A stretch of 64,000 bases of DNA. It comes from Betaproteobacteria bacterium (GTDB lineage: Bacteria; Pseudomonadota; Gammaproteobacteria; Burkholderiales; Casimicrobiaceae). A program made the translations under genes and the position numbers. How positions within the stretch are numbered: position 1 is the first letter of the stretch; each line of letters opens with the position of its first letter. Below are positions 50,609 through 58,556 of the stretch, one piece after another. The stretch covers positions 108,818 through 172,817 of the forward strand of contig JACPUX010000052.1 in assembly GCA_016192065.1 (NCBI GenBank), written 5' to 3'. Below the pieces are notes generated by a model that saw only the letters and a program-made list of their open reading frames with translations, made no database searches and had not been told where the DNA came from.

Positions 50609-51442
50609 CTAGTAGGGGTGCGGCCAGCGACCACCAAGCCGGTTGGTGAGCTCCTGGGCGGTGTGGGCCACTACTGGGCCGAGCGCCTTAATGCGCTCGT
50701 CGGTGAGTCGCGCCACCGGGCCGGCGAGCGAAATCGCGCCTAGTGGCTCGGCGTGCTCGTCATACACCGAGGCAGCGACACAGCGCGTGCCCAGCGCGTG
50801 TTCCTCGTCGTCGAAGGAATAGCCGCGCTGGCGGATCTGCGTCAGGCATTGGCGCATGATCTCCGGTGCGACGATGGTGTTGTGGGTGAGCCTGGGCAGG
50901 CCCTTGACTCGCAGGATGGCTTCGACCTGATCATCCGGCAGCGCCGCGAAAATTGCCTTGCCCACGCCCGAGGCGTGCAGCGGCACACGACTGCCAAGCT
51001 TAACCAAGAGGCGCATCATCTCGCGGCACTGTACCTGGCCGATGAATACCGCTTCCGTGCCATCGAGCACCGCCAGGTTGGCGGTTTCGCCGGATTGCTC
51101 CATCAGCCGGCGCAGGTAGTGATGGGCCTGGCTCACGAAATCGCGATTGGCGAGAAAGGCGCTGCCTACGGTATAGGCCTGCAAGCCTACGTACCAGAGG
51201 CTTAAGTCGGCGTCCTGGTACACATAACCCTGGCGCTCCAGGGTGTTCAGCAGGCGATGCGCGGTCGAGGCCGGCAGATTCACCTTCTGCGCGATGTGCG
51301 TGAGCGTGAGGCCGCCTTCGGCATGGGCCAGCGCTTCCAGGAGCGAGAGCCCGCGCGTCAGGCTTTGCACCTGGCTTGGCCCCCCCGGCTTGGAAGGCGT
51401 GCGGCCGCGGCGGGTGGGCGGAGAAGCGCGATGCGGGGTCAA
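50609..51442 (-). CDS. IclR-family transcriptional regulator
   Basis: 277 residues. The N-terminal winged helix (VQSLTRGLSLLEALAHAEGGLTLTHIAQKVNLPASTAHRLLNTLERQGYV) is preceded by a basic 25-residue tail. The C-terminal effector domain has YLRRLMEQSGETANLAVLDGTEAVFIGQV and GRRSFDDEEHALGTRCVAASVYD-type segments. It is probably the regulator of the hydrolase gene that follows it. Confidence 0.9.
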   Translation of the reverse strand: MTPHRASPPTRRGRTPSKPGGPSQVQSLTRGLSLLEALAHAEGGLTLTHIAQKVNLPASTAHRLLNTLERQGYVYQDADLSLWYVGLQAYTVGSAFLANRDFVSQAHHYLRRLMEQSGETANLAVLDGTEAVFIGQVQCREMMRLLVKLGSRVPLHASGVGKAIFAALPDDQVEAILRVKGLPRLTHNTIVAPEIMRQCLTQIRQRGYSFDDEEHALGTRCVAASVYDEHAEPLGAISLAGPVARLTDERIKALGPVVAHTAQELTNRLGGRWPHPY

Positions 51443-51527
51443 GGGAGTGCCTGGCGGTTGGGAGGCTGAATTCTAGCCGAATCGGGGGTGGCCGGGTACC
51501 GCAGATCGTGCTCGGGTGCGTTGGCAA

Positions 51528-52205
<678 letters not shown>

Positions 52206-52439
52206 GAGGGGAGGAGGTCGAAGCGAATGGTCCAAGACGGCAGGATGCCAGTGTACGCCGAGATCGTGGCTGGAGCGGGCGAGAACCGCAGGGGTGACCG
52301 GTTGGCGCGCCGGCTCGCGCAACCTCAGCATGGCGACGCGCGAGGCGGCCCCTTTCCTGGTGGCCAAGCTGAAGATGATTAGCTTCTGGGGGCGCGGGCG
52401 GGGTGAAACGGGTCCTGAAAAGTCTGGTCTGGAAAAGTC

Positions 52440-52490
52440 TTGACGGCCTTGGCGCGATAGCTATAATGATACCGTATATTTAATCGGTAT
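52440..52490 (+). promoter_or_regulatory. strong sigma-70 promoter with overlapping operator-like palindrome
   Basis: TTGACG (52440-52445) and TATAAT (52462-52467) have a 16-bp spacer. The inverted repeat ATACCG-N10-CGGTAT (52469-52490) lies across the expected start point, where a repressor would block transcription. It drives the methyltransferase gene, 75 bp downstream. The rest of the 359-bp gap between the SRAP gene and the methyltransferase shows nothing recognisable. Confidence 0.68.
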
Positions 52491-52564
52491 ATCTAGCCGT
52501 CAGGTTTCGCTTGTTCGCGGTTTCAGGCGTCGTAGCGGCTGATTCGAGAAACGGGCTATTCCGG

Positions 52565-53311
52565 ATGTCCTTCACCGACCTCTTCTCCGAAAAAGCAAAA
52601 ATCTACGCCGCGGCACGCCCGCGGTATCCCGAGGCGCTGTTCACTTTTGTTGCCGCACTTGCCCCGGCGCGCCGCCGCGCCTGGGATTGCGGAACCGGCA
52701 ACGGGCAGGCGGCGGTTTCGCTGGTGGCGCATTTTGCCGAGGTTTGTGCTTCCGACCCGAGCACGGAACAAGTCGCCCATGCCATCGCCGCCGATCGTGT
52801 CAGCTACTCGGTGCAGCCGGCGGAAAGAACCAGCTTTCCCGATCGACACTTTGACGCTATCTGCGTGGCGCAAGCACTGCATTGGTTCGAGTTCGCCGCT
52901 TTCTTTGCCGAAGTGCGGCGAGTGGCCGTGCCGGGTGCGGCCTTCGCGGCCTGGGGCTATGACCGGCTCCTGGTTTCTCCCGAATTCGATGCGCGCTTCC
53001 AGACCGTCGTCCTCGACGCGCTGATGCCCTATTGGCCCGAGCAGAATAGGTTGCTTTGGAACGGCTATGCCGACGTGCCTCTGCCTTTCGAGCGCATGGT
53101 CGCACCAACTTTCGAGATTCGGGTGCCTTGGAATTTTTCGCAGTGGTTTGCTTATCTTCAGACTTGGTCGGCGATGCGCCGCTGCGTGCAGGCTCTGGGC
53201 GCGGATTTCCTGGTCGCCGCCGAGCGCGCGCTCTTGCCGCTCTGGGGTGCTCCGGAGAGCAGGCGCGAGGTCGTTATGCCGCTCCACGTGCTGGCGGCGC
53301 GGGTTGCATAG
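52565..53311 (+). CDS. class I SAM-dependent methyltransferase
   Basis: 248 residues. The N-terminus MSFTDLFSEKAKIYAAARPRYPEALF and motif I AWDCGTGNGQAAVSLVAHF near residue 40, then CASDPSTEQVAHA and FDAICVAQALHWFE, place it in the Methyltransf_11 group of small-molecule methyltransferases. The stop codon TAG (53309-53311) is the first three bases of repeat copy B, so the C-terminus (LHVLAARVA) may have been trimmed by the element. Substrate unknown. Confidence 0.83.
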   Translation: MSFTDLFSEKAKIYAAARPRYPEALFTFVAALAPARRRAWDCGTGNGQAAVSLVAHFAEVCASDPSTEQVAHAIAADRVSYSVQPAERTSFPDRHFDAICVAQALHWFEFAAFFAEVRRVAVPGAAFAAWGYDRLLVSPEFDARFQTVVLDALMPYWPEQNRLLWNGYADVPLPFERMVAPTFEIRVPWNFSQWFAYLQTWSAMRRCVQALGADFLVAAERALLPLWGAPESRREVVMPLHVLAARVA

Positions 53312-53520
53312 TCACTAACGCCTCAGGTCTTCACAATTTTGGAGAAGCAATGAATCGAAGAGCCGGTTGGGGGGGTGACAAGGGGGTGCGCCTCCGTGTT
53401 TCGAACGGGGGATATACAAGGGGCTTCTCCCCTTGTTCCTATGAGGCCTTTTTTCGCCGCCGGCAATCCGGGGGCAATACCTTTGGTTCCGGTTCGGCCG
53501 GTTCGGAAGGTTTGGAAGGT
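53309..53520 (+). repeat. ~200-bp dispersed repeat element, copy B
   Basis: It starts TAGTCACTAACG and has GGAGAAGCAATGAATCGAAG, the perfect ACAAGGGG-CTTCT-CCCCTTGT hairpin (53416-53436) and a TTTGGTTCCGG end. It is more diverged than copies A and C, with indels that break the small-ORF frame. It fills the whole gap between the methyltransferase and the NTF2-like gene. Confidence 0.85.
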
Positions 53521-53529
53521 TCACCATGA
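53350..53529 (+). pseudogene. frame-shifted small ORF of repeat copy B (59 codons)
   Basis: It starts MNRRAGWGGDKG after GGAG. It leaves the frame seen in copies A and C after about ten codons, and then runs open to a TGA that overlaps the next ATG (ATGA at 53526). The lost frame is still readable at 53375 onward (TRGCASVF, GDIQGASPL). This is consistent with decay, or with use only as a coupling leader. Confidence 0.4.
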
Positions 53530-53924
53530 ACACTGCATCATCTTCTCTCGTGGTTACTATCCTTGATCTCGAACGCGCCGCGCTCGATCGCTGGGGGCGG
53601 GGCGACCCTTCCGGTTTTCTGGAAATTTGCGCGCCCGAGGTGAGCTATTTCGATCCTTTTCTCGCGCAACGCATCGAAGGTCTGCCGGCGCTCAGCACGT
53701 ATTACGAAAGCCTTCGCGGCCAGGTGAAAATCGATCGTGACGAACTCTTGGCGCCTCTGGTGCAGGTGGCGGGCGAAGCGGCGGTGCTGAGTTTCAATTA
53801 TGTGGCCTACACTGGCGTCAAATGCCTGCGCTGGCATTGTACCGAGGTTTATCGACAGATCGGTGAGGCCTGGCGAATCGTGCATACGCATTGGTCGCTG
53901 CTCGCCGAAGTTCCGGGTTCGTGA
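53526..53924 (+). CDS. NTF2-like (SnoaL/DUF4440-type) protein
   Basis: 132 residues with the cone-shaped NTF2 fold pattern: AALDRWGRGDPSGFLEICAPEVSYFDPF, YYESLRGQVKIDRDELLAPLVQV and LRWHCTEVYRQIGEAWRIVHTHWS. The family includes isomerases and small binding proteins, and many members have no known function. It starts at the ATG at 53526, overlapping the end of the ORF in repeat copy B. Confidence 0.8.
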   Translation: MNTASSSLVVTILDLERAALDRWGRGDPSGFLEICAPEVSYFDPFLAQRIEGLPALSTYYESLRGQVKIDRDELLAPLVQVAGEAAVLSFNYVAYTGVKCLRWHCTEVYRQIGEAWRIVHTHWSLLAEVPGS

Positions 53925-53986
53925 GCACCGTCCTGCGCCAGCGAAGTTGGTTTTTGTCCGCTTACTGTTTTTATCGGAGGCAGATC

Positions 53987-54391
53987 ATGGAAATCCGCAC
54001 CGCACCCAATCCCAAACTCAACCAATTGGTGCGCGCCCAGTCGCTTGCCTGGCAGCCCTTGAATGAACCGGGGGTGAGCGGCGTGGCGGTGAAAGTGCTG
54101 CGCTTTGACGAGGCCAGCAAACGCGCACCCACCATTTTGCTCAAGTTCGAACCCGGTGCCAGCTACCCCGGGCATATTCATCCGGGCGGCGAGGAGATTT
54201 TTGTGCTCGAAGGCGACGTGCGTCTAGGCAAAGACCACCTGTATGCCGGCGACTATCTCTACACTGCGCCCTACAACATTCACGCCGTATATTCCGCGGG
54301 CGGTTGCGTGGTGCTGGTCAACGTACCTCAGGCGGTGGAAATTCTGCGCCACGCCCCGGCGCCGGAAAGTTTGACCGAGCATGAAGTTTGA
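53987..54391 (+). CDS. cupin-domain protein (ChrR-like)
   Basis: 134 residues. One cupin fold with metal ligands visible: HIHPGGEEIFVLEG (two His, one Glu) and a later His in APYNIHAVYSAGG. It resembles the C-terminal cupin of ChrR anti-sigma factors and acetylacetone-cleaving-type cupins. The CGGAGG before the ATG at 53987 is strong. It ends 12 bp before lexA, so lexA is probably transcribed with it. Confidence 0.82.
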   Translation: MEIRTAPNPKLNQLVRAQSLAWQPLNEPGVSGVAVKVLRFDEASKRAPTILLKFEPGASYPGHIHPGGEEIFVLEGDVRLGKDHLYAGDYLYTAPYNIHAVYSAGGCVVLVNVPQAVEILRHAPAPESLTEHEV

Positions 54392-54403
54392 TCCCGAATA
54401 CTT

Positions 54404-55006
54404 ATGCTTGAACTGACTCCCCGCCAAGCCCAAATCCTCGCCTGGATTCGCGAGCATATCGAAACCGCCGGCATGCCGCCCACGCGCGCGGAATTGGCCC
54501 GGGCGCTGGGTTTCAGCGCGGTGAGTTCGGCCGAAGATCATTTGCGGGCACTAGAAAAAAAAGGCGTGATCGAAATGTTGCCCGGCGCTTCGCGCGGCAT
54601 CCGGCTCATCGGGGGCGGCGGGCTGCCGCTGGTGGGGCGGGTGGCGGCGGGGCAGCCCATCCTCGCCGAGCAGCACATCGAACGTCATTACCAGCTTGAC
54701 CCTGCACTGTTCAAACCGCGGGCCGATTATCTCTTGCGCGTACGTGGTGCCAGCATGCGCGATGCCGGCATACTCGATGGCGATCTCCTGGCCGTGCACC
54801 GCACGAGTGAAGCACGCTCAGGGCAAATCGTCGTGGCCCGCCTGGGCGATGAAGTCACGGTCAAGCGCCTGAAGCGCCGTGGGCAGCAGGTGGAACTCTG
54901 CCCCGAGAACCCCGAGTTTCAACCCATCGTGGTCGATCCGCGGCGCGAGGCTCTGGTCATCGAAGGCCTGGGTGTGGGCGTCATTCGCCAGGGCAAGGTT
55001 TTGTGA
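54404..55006 (+). CDS. lexA: LexA repressor
   Basis: 200 residues. The N-terminal winged helix is [35 protein letters not shown], with [17 protein letters not shown] as recognition region. The self-cleavage site is the Ala-Gly in [10 protein letters not shown] near residue 84. The catalytic Ser is in [10 protein letters not shown] near residue 118 and the Lys in [10 protein letters not shown] near residue 155. It controls the SOS regulon. No CTGT-N8-ACAG box is visible in the short upstream gap or before the cupin gene. Followed by imuA, the usual start of a lexA-imuA-imuB-dnaE2 cassette. Confidence 0.95.
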   Translation: MLELTPRQAQILAWIREHIETAGMPPTRAELARALGFSAVSSAEDHLRALEKKGVIEMLPGASRGIRLIGGGGLPLVGRVAAGQPILAEQHIERHYQLDPALFKPRADYLLRVRGASMRDAGILDGDLLAVHRTSEARSGQIVVARLGDEVTVKRLKRRGQQVELCPENPEFQPIVVDPRREALVIEGLGVGVIRQGKVL

Positions 55007-55033
55007 TGGGTGCTTGGCGCCACCCACTCCGCC

Positions 55034-55663
55034 ATGTCTGCCGCCCTGGAAACCCTGCTTCGTCACCCCGCCATTTGGCGCGGTGCGGCGCTGGCGCCGG
55101 AAGCCGCCACGCTGCCTTCCGGCTTTCCGGAACTCGACGCTGAACTGCCTGGCGGCGGCTGGCCGCGCGGCGCGCTGACGGAAATTCTGCCTACCGCCGA
55201 AGGCATCGGCGAGTTGCGCCTCGTCTTGCCGGCCCTGGTGGCACTTACCCGCGAGGGCGCCTGGGCGGCGCTGATCGCGCCCCCCCACCAGCCCTATGCC
55301 CCCGCTTTCGCCGCCGCCGGCGTCGTGCTTTCCCGCTTGCTGGTGGTACGGGCGACAGGCGCGCGTGATCGCCTCTGGGCCGCTGAACAGGCGCTGCGCG
55401 CGCCGGTCTGCGGCCTCGTACTCGCCTGGCTGCCCGGCATCGCCGAAAGCGAAGTGCGCCGCCTGCAACTGGCGGCGCGCGAAGGCGGCGGCTGTGGCGT
55501 GCTCTATCGCGAAGCGGGCAGCGCCGCCCACAGCACCTGGGCCGCCCTGCGTCTTTCCCTACAACCCACCGCCGCGGGGCTGGAGGTGCGCATCCTCAAG
55601 CGGCGCGGCGGGGTGGCGAGCGGGGTGGTGAGGGTGGCGGCGGCTTGGGCAGGATTTCCCTAG
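55034..55663 (+). CDS. imuA: translesion synthesis-associated protein ImuA
   Basis: 209 residues, RecA/SulA-like. The N-terminus MSAALETLLRHPAIWRGAAL is followed by LPSGFPELDAELPGGGWPRGALTEILPTAEGIGELRLVLPALVAL, the typical ImuA degenerate P-loop region, and later segments VCGLVLAWLPGIAESEVRRLQLAAREGG. With ImuB and DnaE2 it supports error-prone repair. Here no imuB or dnaE2 follows. The stop TAG (55661-55663) is the first triplet of repeat copy C, so the gene may be cut short by a few residues. Upstream GTG 55010 is possible. Confidence 0.85.
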   Translation: MSAALETLLRHPAIWRGAALAPEAATLPSGFPELDAELPGGGWPRGALTEILPTAEGIGELRLVLPALVALTREGAWAALIAPPHQPYAPAFAAAGVVLSRLLVVRATGARDRLWAAEQALRAPVCGLVLAWLPGIAESEVRRLQLAAREGGGCGVLYREAGSAAHSTWAALRLSLQPTAAGLEVRILKRRGGVASGVVRVAAAWAGFP

Positions 55664-55870
55664 TCGCTAAGACTTCAAGTATTCACATTTCCAGAGAAGA
55701 AATGAGTCGAAGAGTCGAATTTGGGGGATTTACAAGGGGGCTTGCCCTCTTGTTCCTGGCGGGGGATATACAAGGGGTTTCTCCCCTTTTTGGTACAAGG
55801 GTCCGTTCGCTGTTTGCCGCCGCCCGCGCCTCGCTGCGGTCCTCTCTGGTTCCGGCTTGTCCGGCCTAGG
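55661..55870 (+). repeat. ~200-bp dispersed repeat element, copy C
   Basis: It starts TAGTCGCTAAG directly on the imuA stop. It shares the AGAGAAGAAATGAGTCGAAG block with copy A, has ACAAGGGG (55770) with a partly decayed right arm (CCCCTTTT, 55783-55790), and ends CGGCTTGTCCGGCCTAGG. It is closest to copy A. The remaining ~115 bp before the next gene carries a promoter-like pair. Confidence 0.88.
55702..55869 (+). CDS. small ORF inside repeat copy C (55 residues), function unknown
   Basis: MSRRVEFGGFTRGLALLFLA, then GDIQGVSPL, ending VPACPA at TAG 55867-55869. It corresponds to the ORF of copy A, with differences mostly at single positions and a net three-codon insertion, so the frame is kept. 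GAG and AAGAA precede the ATG. Not similar to any family I recognise. Confidence 0.35.
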   Translation: MSRRVEFGGFTRGLALLFLAGDIQGVSPLFGTRVRSLFAAARASLRSSLVPACPA

Positions 55871-55886
55871 CAAAAAGACCTAGGAA

Positions 55887-55904
55887 AAAAGGCATGGGCC
55901 TTTT
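55887..55904 (+). terminator. small T-ended hairpin downstream of repeat copy C
   Basis: AAAAGGC (55887) and GCCTTTT (55898) pair around ATGG. The 3' arm ends in four Ts, so it could stop transcription coming from lexA-imuA. A CCTAGG...CCTAGG pair lies just upstream at 55865-55884. Confidence 0.35.
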
Positions 55905-55910
55905 GGCCTA

Positions 55911-55940
55911 TTGCTATTTGTGAAACAACGACTCTACAAT
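55911..55940 (+). promoter_or_regulatory. promoter for the SBBP-repeat gene
   Basis: TTGCTA (55911-55916) and TACAAT (55935-55940) with an 18-bp spacer, about 48 bp upstream of the ATG at 55988, which itself has GGGAGG in front. It probably drives both secreted repeat-protein genes. Confidence 0.5.
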
Positions 55941-55987
55941 CGTCGCGGTAAATGTAAAAACACAATATCGCACAAAGGGAGGTAGCA

Positions 55988-58546
55988 ATGCGCTACGGCA
56001 TCCGCCTATGTTGCGCCTGGCACGCAGCTCTTCAGCTCGCCATCGTTCTCACGCCGCTTTGCTTTTCCGTACCGATCGCGGCGAAATCCACTGCCGCAGC
56101 ACCAGAAGCCGTGCTGCTGACGCATTCCATCAATCCGAGCTTCGAGCCCAATCAAGGCCAGTTCCATGCCGCGGTGAAGTACGCGGCGAACCGGCACCCG
56201 TATCAAGCCTATTTGCGCAGCGACGCCATCGCCTTGAGTCTTTTTCGGGCGAATCACGGCGATGCACCGGGGCAGGCCAAAGAGCGTGCCGCTCCCGCGA
56301 CCGTGGCGATTCAGCTCGTTGGGGCCAATCCCGAGGCGCATGTTATTGCCGAGCAGCAAACGCCTGAGCGCAGCAACTATTTTTTTGGTGCCAAGCCGGA
56401 GGGCTGGATCACCGATGTGCCGCATTTTGCCGCGGTGACCTTTGTCGAGGCCTATCCCGGCATCGACCTGCGGCATTACGCCAAAAATGGAAAACTCGAA
56501 TACGACTTCGTCGCCAAAGCGGGGGCGAACCTCAAGGCGATACGCTTGCGCGTCGTCGGCGCCGAGCGCACGGAAATCGATGCCGCGGGCGATCTCCTCA
56601 TCCATGCCGGTGGACAGGTACTCAAACACCGCCGGCCCCTGGCGATGCAAGAGGCGCGCAAATCAGGCGCAATCCTCGGCGCCCGCTATGAAAAAACAGG
56701 CGCAGACGAATTTCAGCTGGCGATCGATGGTTACGACGCGTCCCAGCCGCTCATCATCGACCCGATCATCGATTTCGGCACCGTGTATGGCGGCGGCGTG
56801 GCTGCGCTAACGGGCGCGGTCGATGCCCGTGGCGATGTGTACCTGTCCGGTGCAACCACCTGGCCTGGCTTTCCCACGGTCAACCCTTTCGATGGCAGCC
56901 ACCCGGATGAACATATAGGAGCGCTTCCGGTACCCGTGGCTTTCGTCACCAAGATCGATCCGCTGGGCCAACACGTGCGTTATTCAACCTTTATCGGGGG
57001 CGAGGGCGGGGCGGTCGTTCGTGCCATTCGCGTCGACGACGATGGCAACGTCTATTTAGCGGGCCAGGCGGGCAACGGTCTGCCGACCACTCCGGGGGTC
57101 TTCCTCGGCGGCGATGCCGCGCCACCAGTGCCGGCCATCTATTTCAGCTACGGTTCCTTCGATCGTGCCGACCAGAGCCTTGCTTTTGTGCTCAAGCTCC
57201 AACCTTCCGGAAGCGCGCTCGGCTATTCCACTTACGTCGCTCAAGTGGATCAGGTGAATGCGCTGGCCATCGATGCGGCCGGCGCCGCGCACATCGCCGG
57301 CGCCACCAAGACGGCGTCATTGCCGACCAGCGCGGGCACATTGCAAGCAGCGCGTGTGGCGGAAGTCGGAAAGTTCTCCGGGTATTTGGCAAAGCTCAAT
57401 GCTTCAGGAAGCGAGGTGCAATATGGCACCTATTTCGGCGGCGCCGGCGGCGATACGGTCGTCTCCGCGCTCGCCTTGGGCGCTGATGGCAGCGCACATC
57501 TCACCGGCTATACCACTTCGACTGCGCTGCCCTTGGAACAAGCGTTTCAGTCCGCCAAACGCGGCGGCGAAGATGCTTTTGTCGCCAAGTTCACCCCCGA
57601 TGCGCACGCCTTGGTCTACTCCAGCTATCTCGGCGGCTCCGACACCAATTGCATGAATGGCGCCGATTTTGGAACGGCCATCGCCGTCGATGACGATGGC
57701 TATGCCTATGTCGCCGGGCGCACGTATTCAGCGCTCTATTTTCCGGTAAGCAGCGGCACGCGAGGTTCCCCCTATGGCTTCGTCGACGTTTTCGTGAGCA
57801 AAGTCGCACCGCTGGACGGCGCCTTGGTGCGCAGTGTCCTTCTGGGTGGAAACGATGCGGACAGTGTGTCCTGCGGCGCCGGTCTTGGCACGGGGGAACG
57901 TCCCACCGCGATCTGGCTCAACGCCGACAAGACGGTAACGGTGGCAGGTCTTGGCGCCACACCCAATATCGAGATCGTGCAATTCGCCTTCCCGCTGGCC
58001 AATCCGGTCGCCACCAACGGAAGCGGATTTGCCATTACGCTGAACCCGACGAGTCTGGTGCCGGTCTTCTCCACCGTTTTCCCGGGCACCACCGGTGCCG
58101 CGGCGAATCGCTTTGGCGACATCTATCTCTTTGGCGCAATCAATGGCGGTTTTTTGCGCAAACCGGAAACCGCATTGCCCATCTTCCCCGGCGCCTTATC
58201 GATTGCCGATCCGGGCGGCAAGGTCGCCTATCTCGCAAGAATCCTGCGGCCGACTGCGCATCTCACGCTCAGCACCGAATCCGACACGGCGACGGCGGGA
58301 CAAGCCTTCGATCTCAAGGCGGATCTGGCCGGAATTTACGAAGCCGGAGAGATCGAGTTTCTCGAAGGCGATGCCGTACTCGGGCGGACGCCCATCGCAG
58401 AAGGCGCAACGAGCGCAAGTTTTCGCGTCACTGGTGCCGCGCTGGGCTTTCACCGCTACACCGCGCGTTTCGTGAGCCCACTTCTCCCCCATGGCCTACG
58501 CTCGGGCACGCGCTACCTTACCTTGGTAGCCCCCGAGTGCGATTGA
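55988..58546 (+). CDS. secreted SBBP-repeat (beta-propeller) protein
   Basis: 852 residues. The N-terminus has a signal peptide (about 1-32, LQLAIVLTPLCFSVPIAAKS). It is followed by the domain that precedes SBBP repeats (FEPNQGQFHAAVKYAANRHP...YPGIDLRHYAKNGKLEYDFV) over residues 45-260. Residues about 265-740 hold beta-propeller SBBP repeats with recurring YGTYFGGAGGDTVVSALALGADGSAHLTGYT-type units. Residues 755-850 form an Ig-like C-terminal domain (LSTESDTATAGQAFDLKADL). Likely surface or secreted; ligand unknown. It ends 10 bp before the next giant gene, so they form one operon. Confidence 0.85.
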   Translation: MRYGIRLCCAWHAALQLAIVLTPLCFSVPIAAKSTAAAPEAVLLTHSINPSFEPNQGQFHAAVKYAANRHPYQAYLRSDAIALSLFRANHGDAPGQAKERAAPATVAIQLVGANPEAHVIAEQQTPERSNYFFGAKPEGWITDVPHFAAVTFVEAYPGIDLRHYAKNGKLEYDFVAKAGANLKAIRLRVVGAERTEIDAAGDLLIHAGGQVLKHRRPLAMQEARKSGAILGARYEKTGADEFQLAIDGYDASQPLIIDPIIDFGTVYGGGVAALTGAVDARGDVYLSGATTWPGFPTVNPFDGSHPDEHIGALPVPVAFVTKIDPLGQHVRYSTFIGGEGGAVVRAIRVDDDGNVYLAGQAGNGLPTTPGVFLGGDAAPPVPAIYFSYGSFDRADQSLAFVLKLQPSGSALGYSTYVAQVDQVNALAIDAAGAAHIAGATKTASLPTSAGTLQAARVAEVGKFSGYLAKLNASGSEVQYGTYFGGAGGDTVVSALALGADGSAHLTGYTTSTALPLEQAFQSAKRGGEDAFVAKFTPDAHALVYSSYLGGSDTNCMNGADFGTAIAVDDDGYAYVAGRTYSALYFPVSSGTRGSPYGFVDVFVSKVAPLDGALVRSVLLGGNDADSVSCGAGLGTGERPTAIWLNADKTVTVAGLGATPNIEIVQFAFPLANPVATNGSGFAITLNPTSLVPVFSTVFPGTTGAAANRFGDIYLFGAINGGFLRKPETALPIFPGALSIADPGGKVAYLARILRPTAHLTLSTESDTATAGQAFDLKADLAGIYEAGEIEFLEGDAVLGRTPIAEGATSASFRVTGAALGFHRYTARFVSPLLPHGLRSGTRYLTLVAPECD

Positions 58547-58556
58547 GGAGACGACC

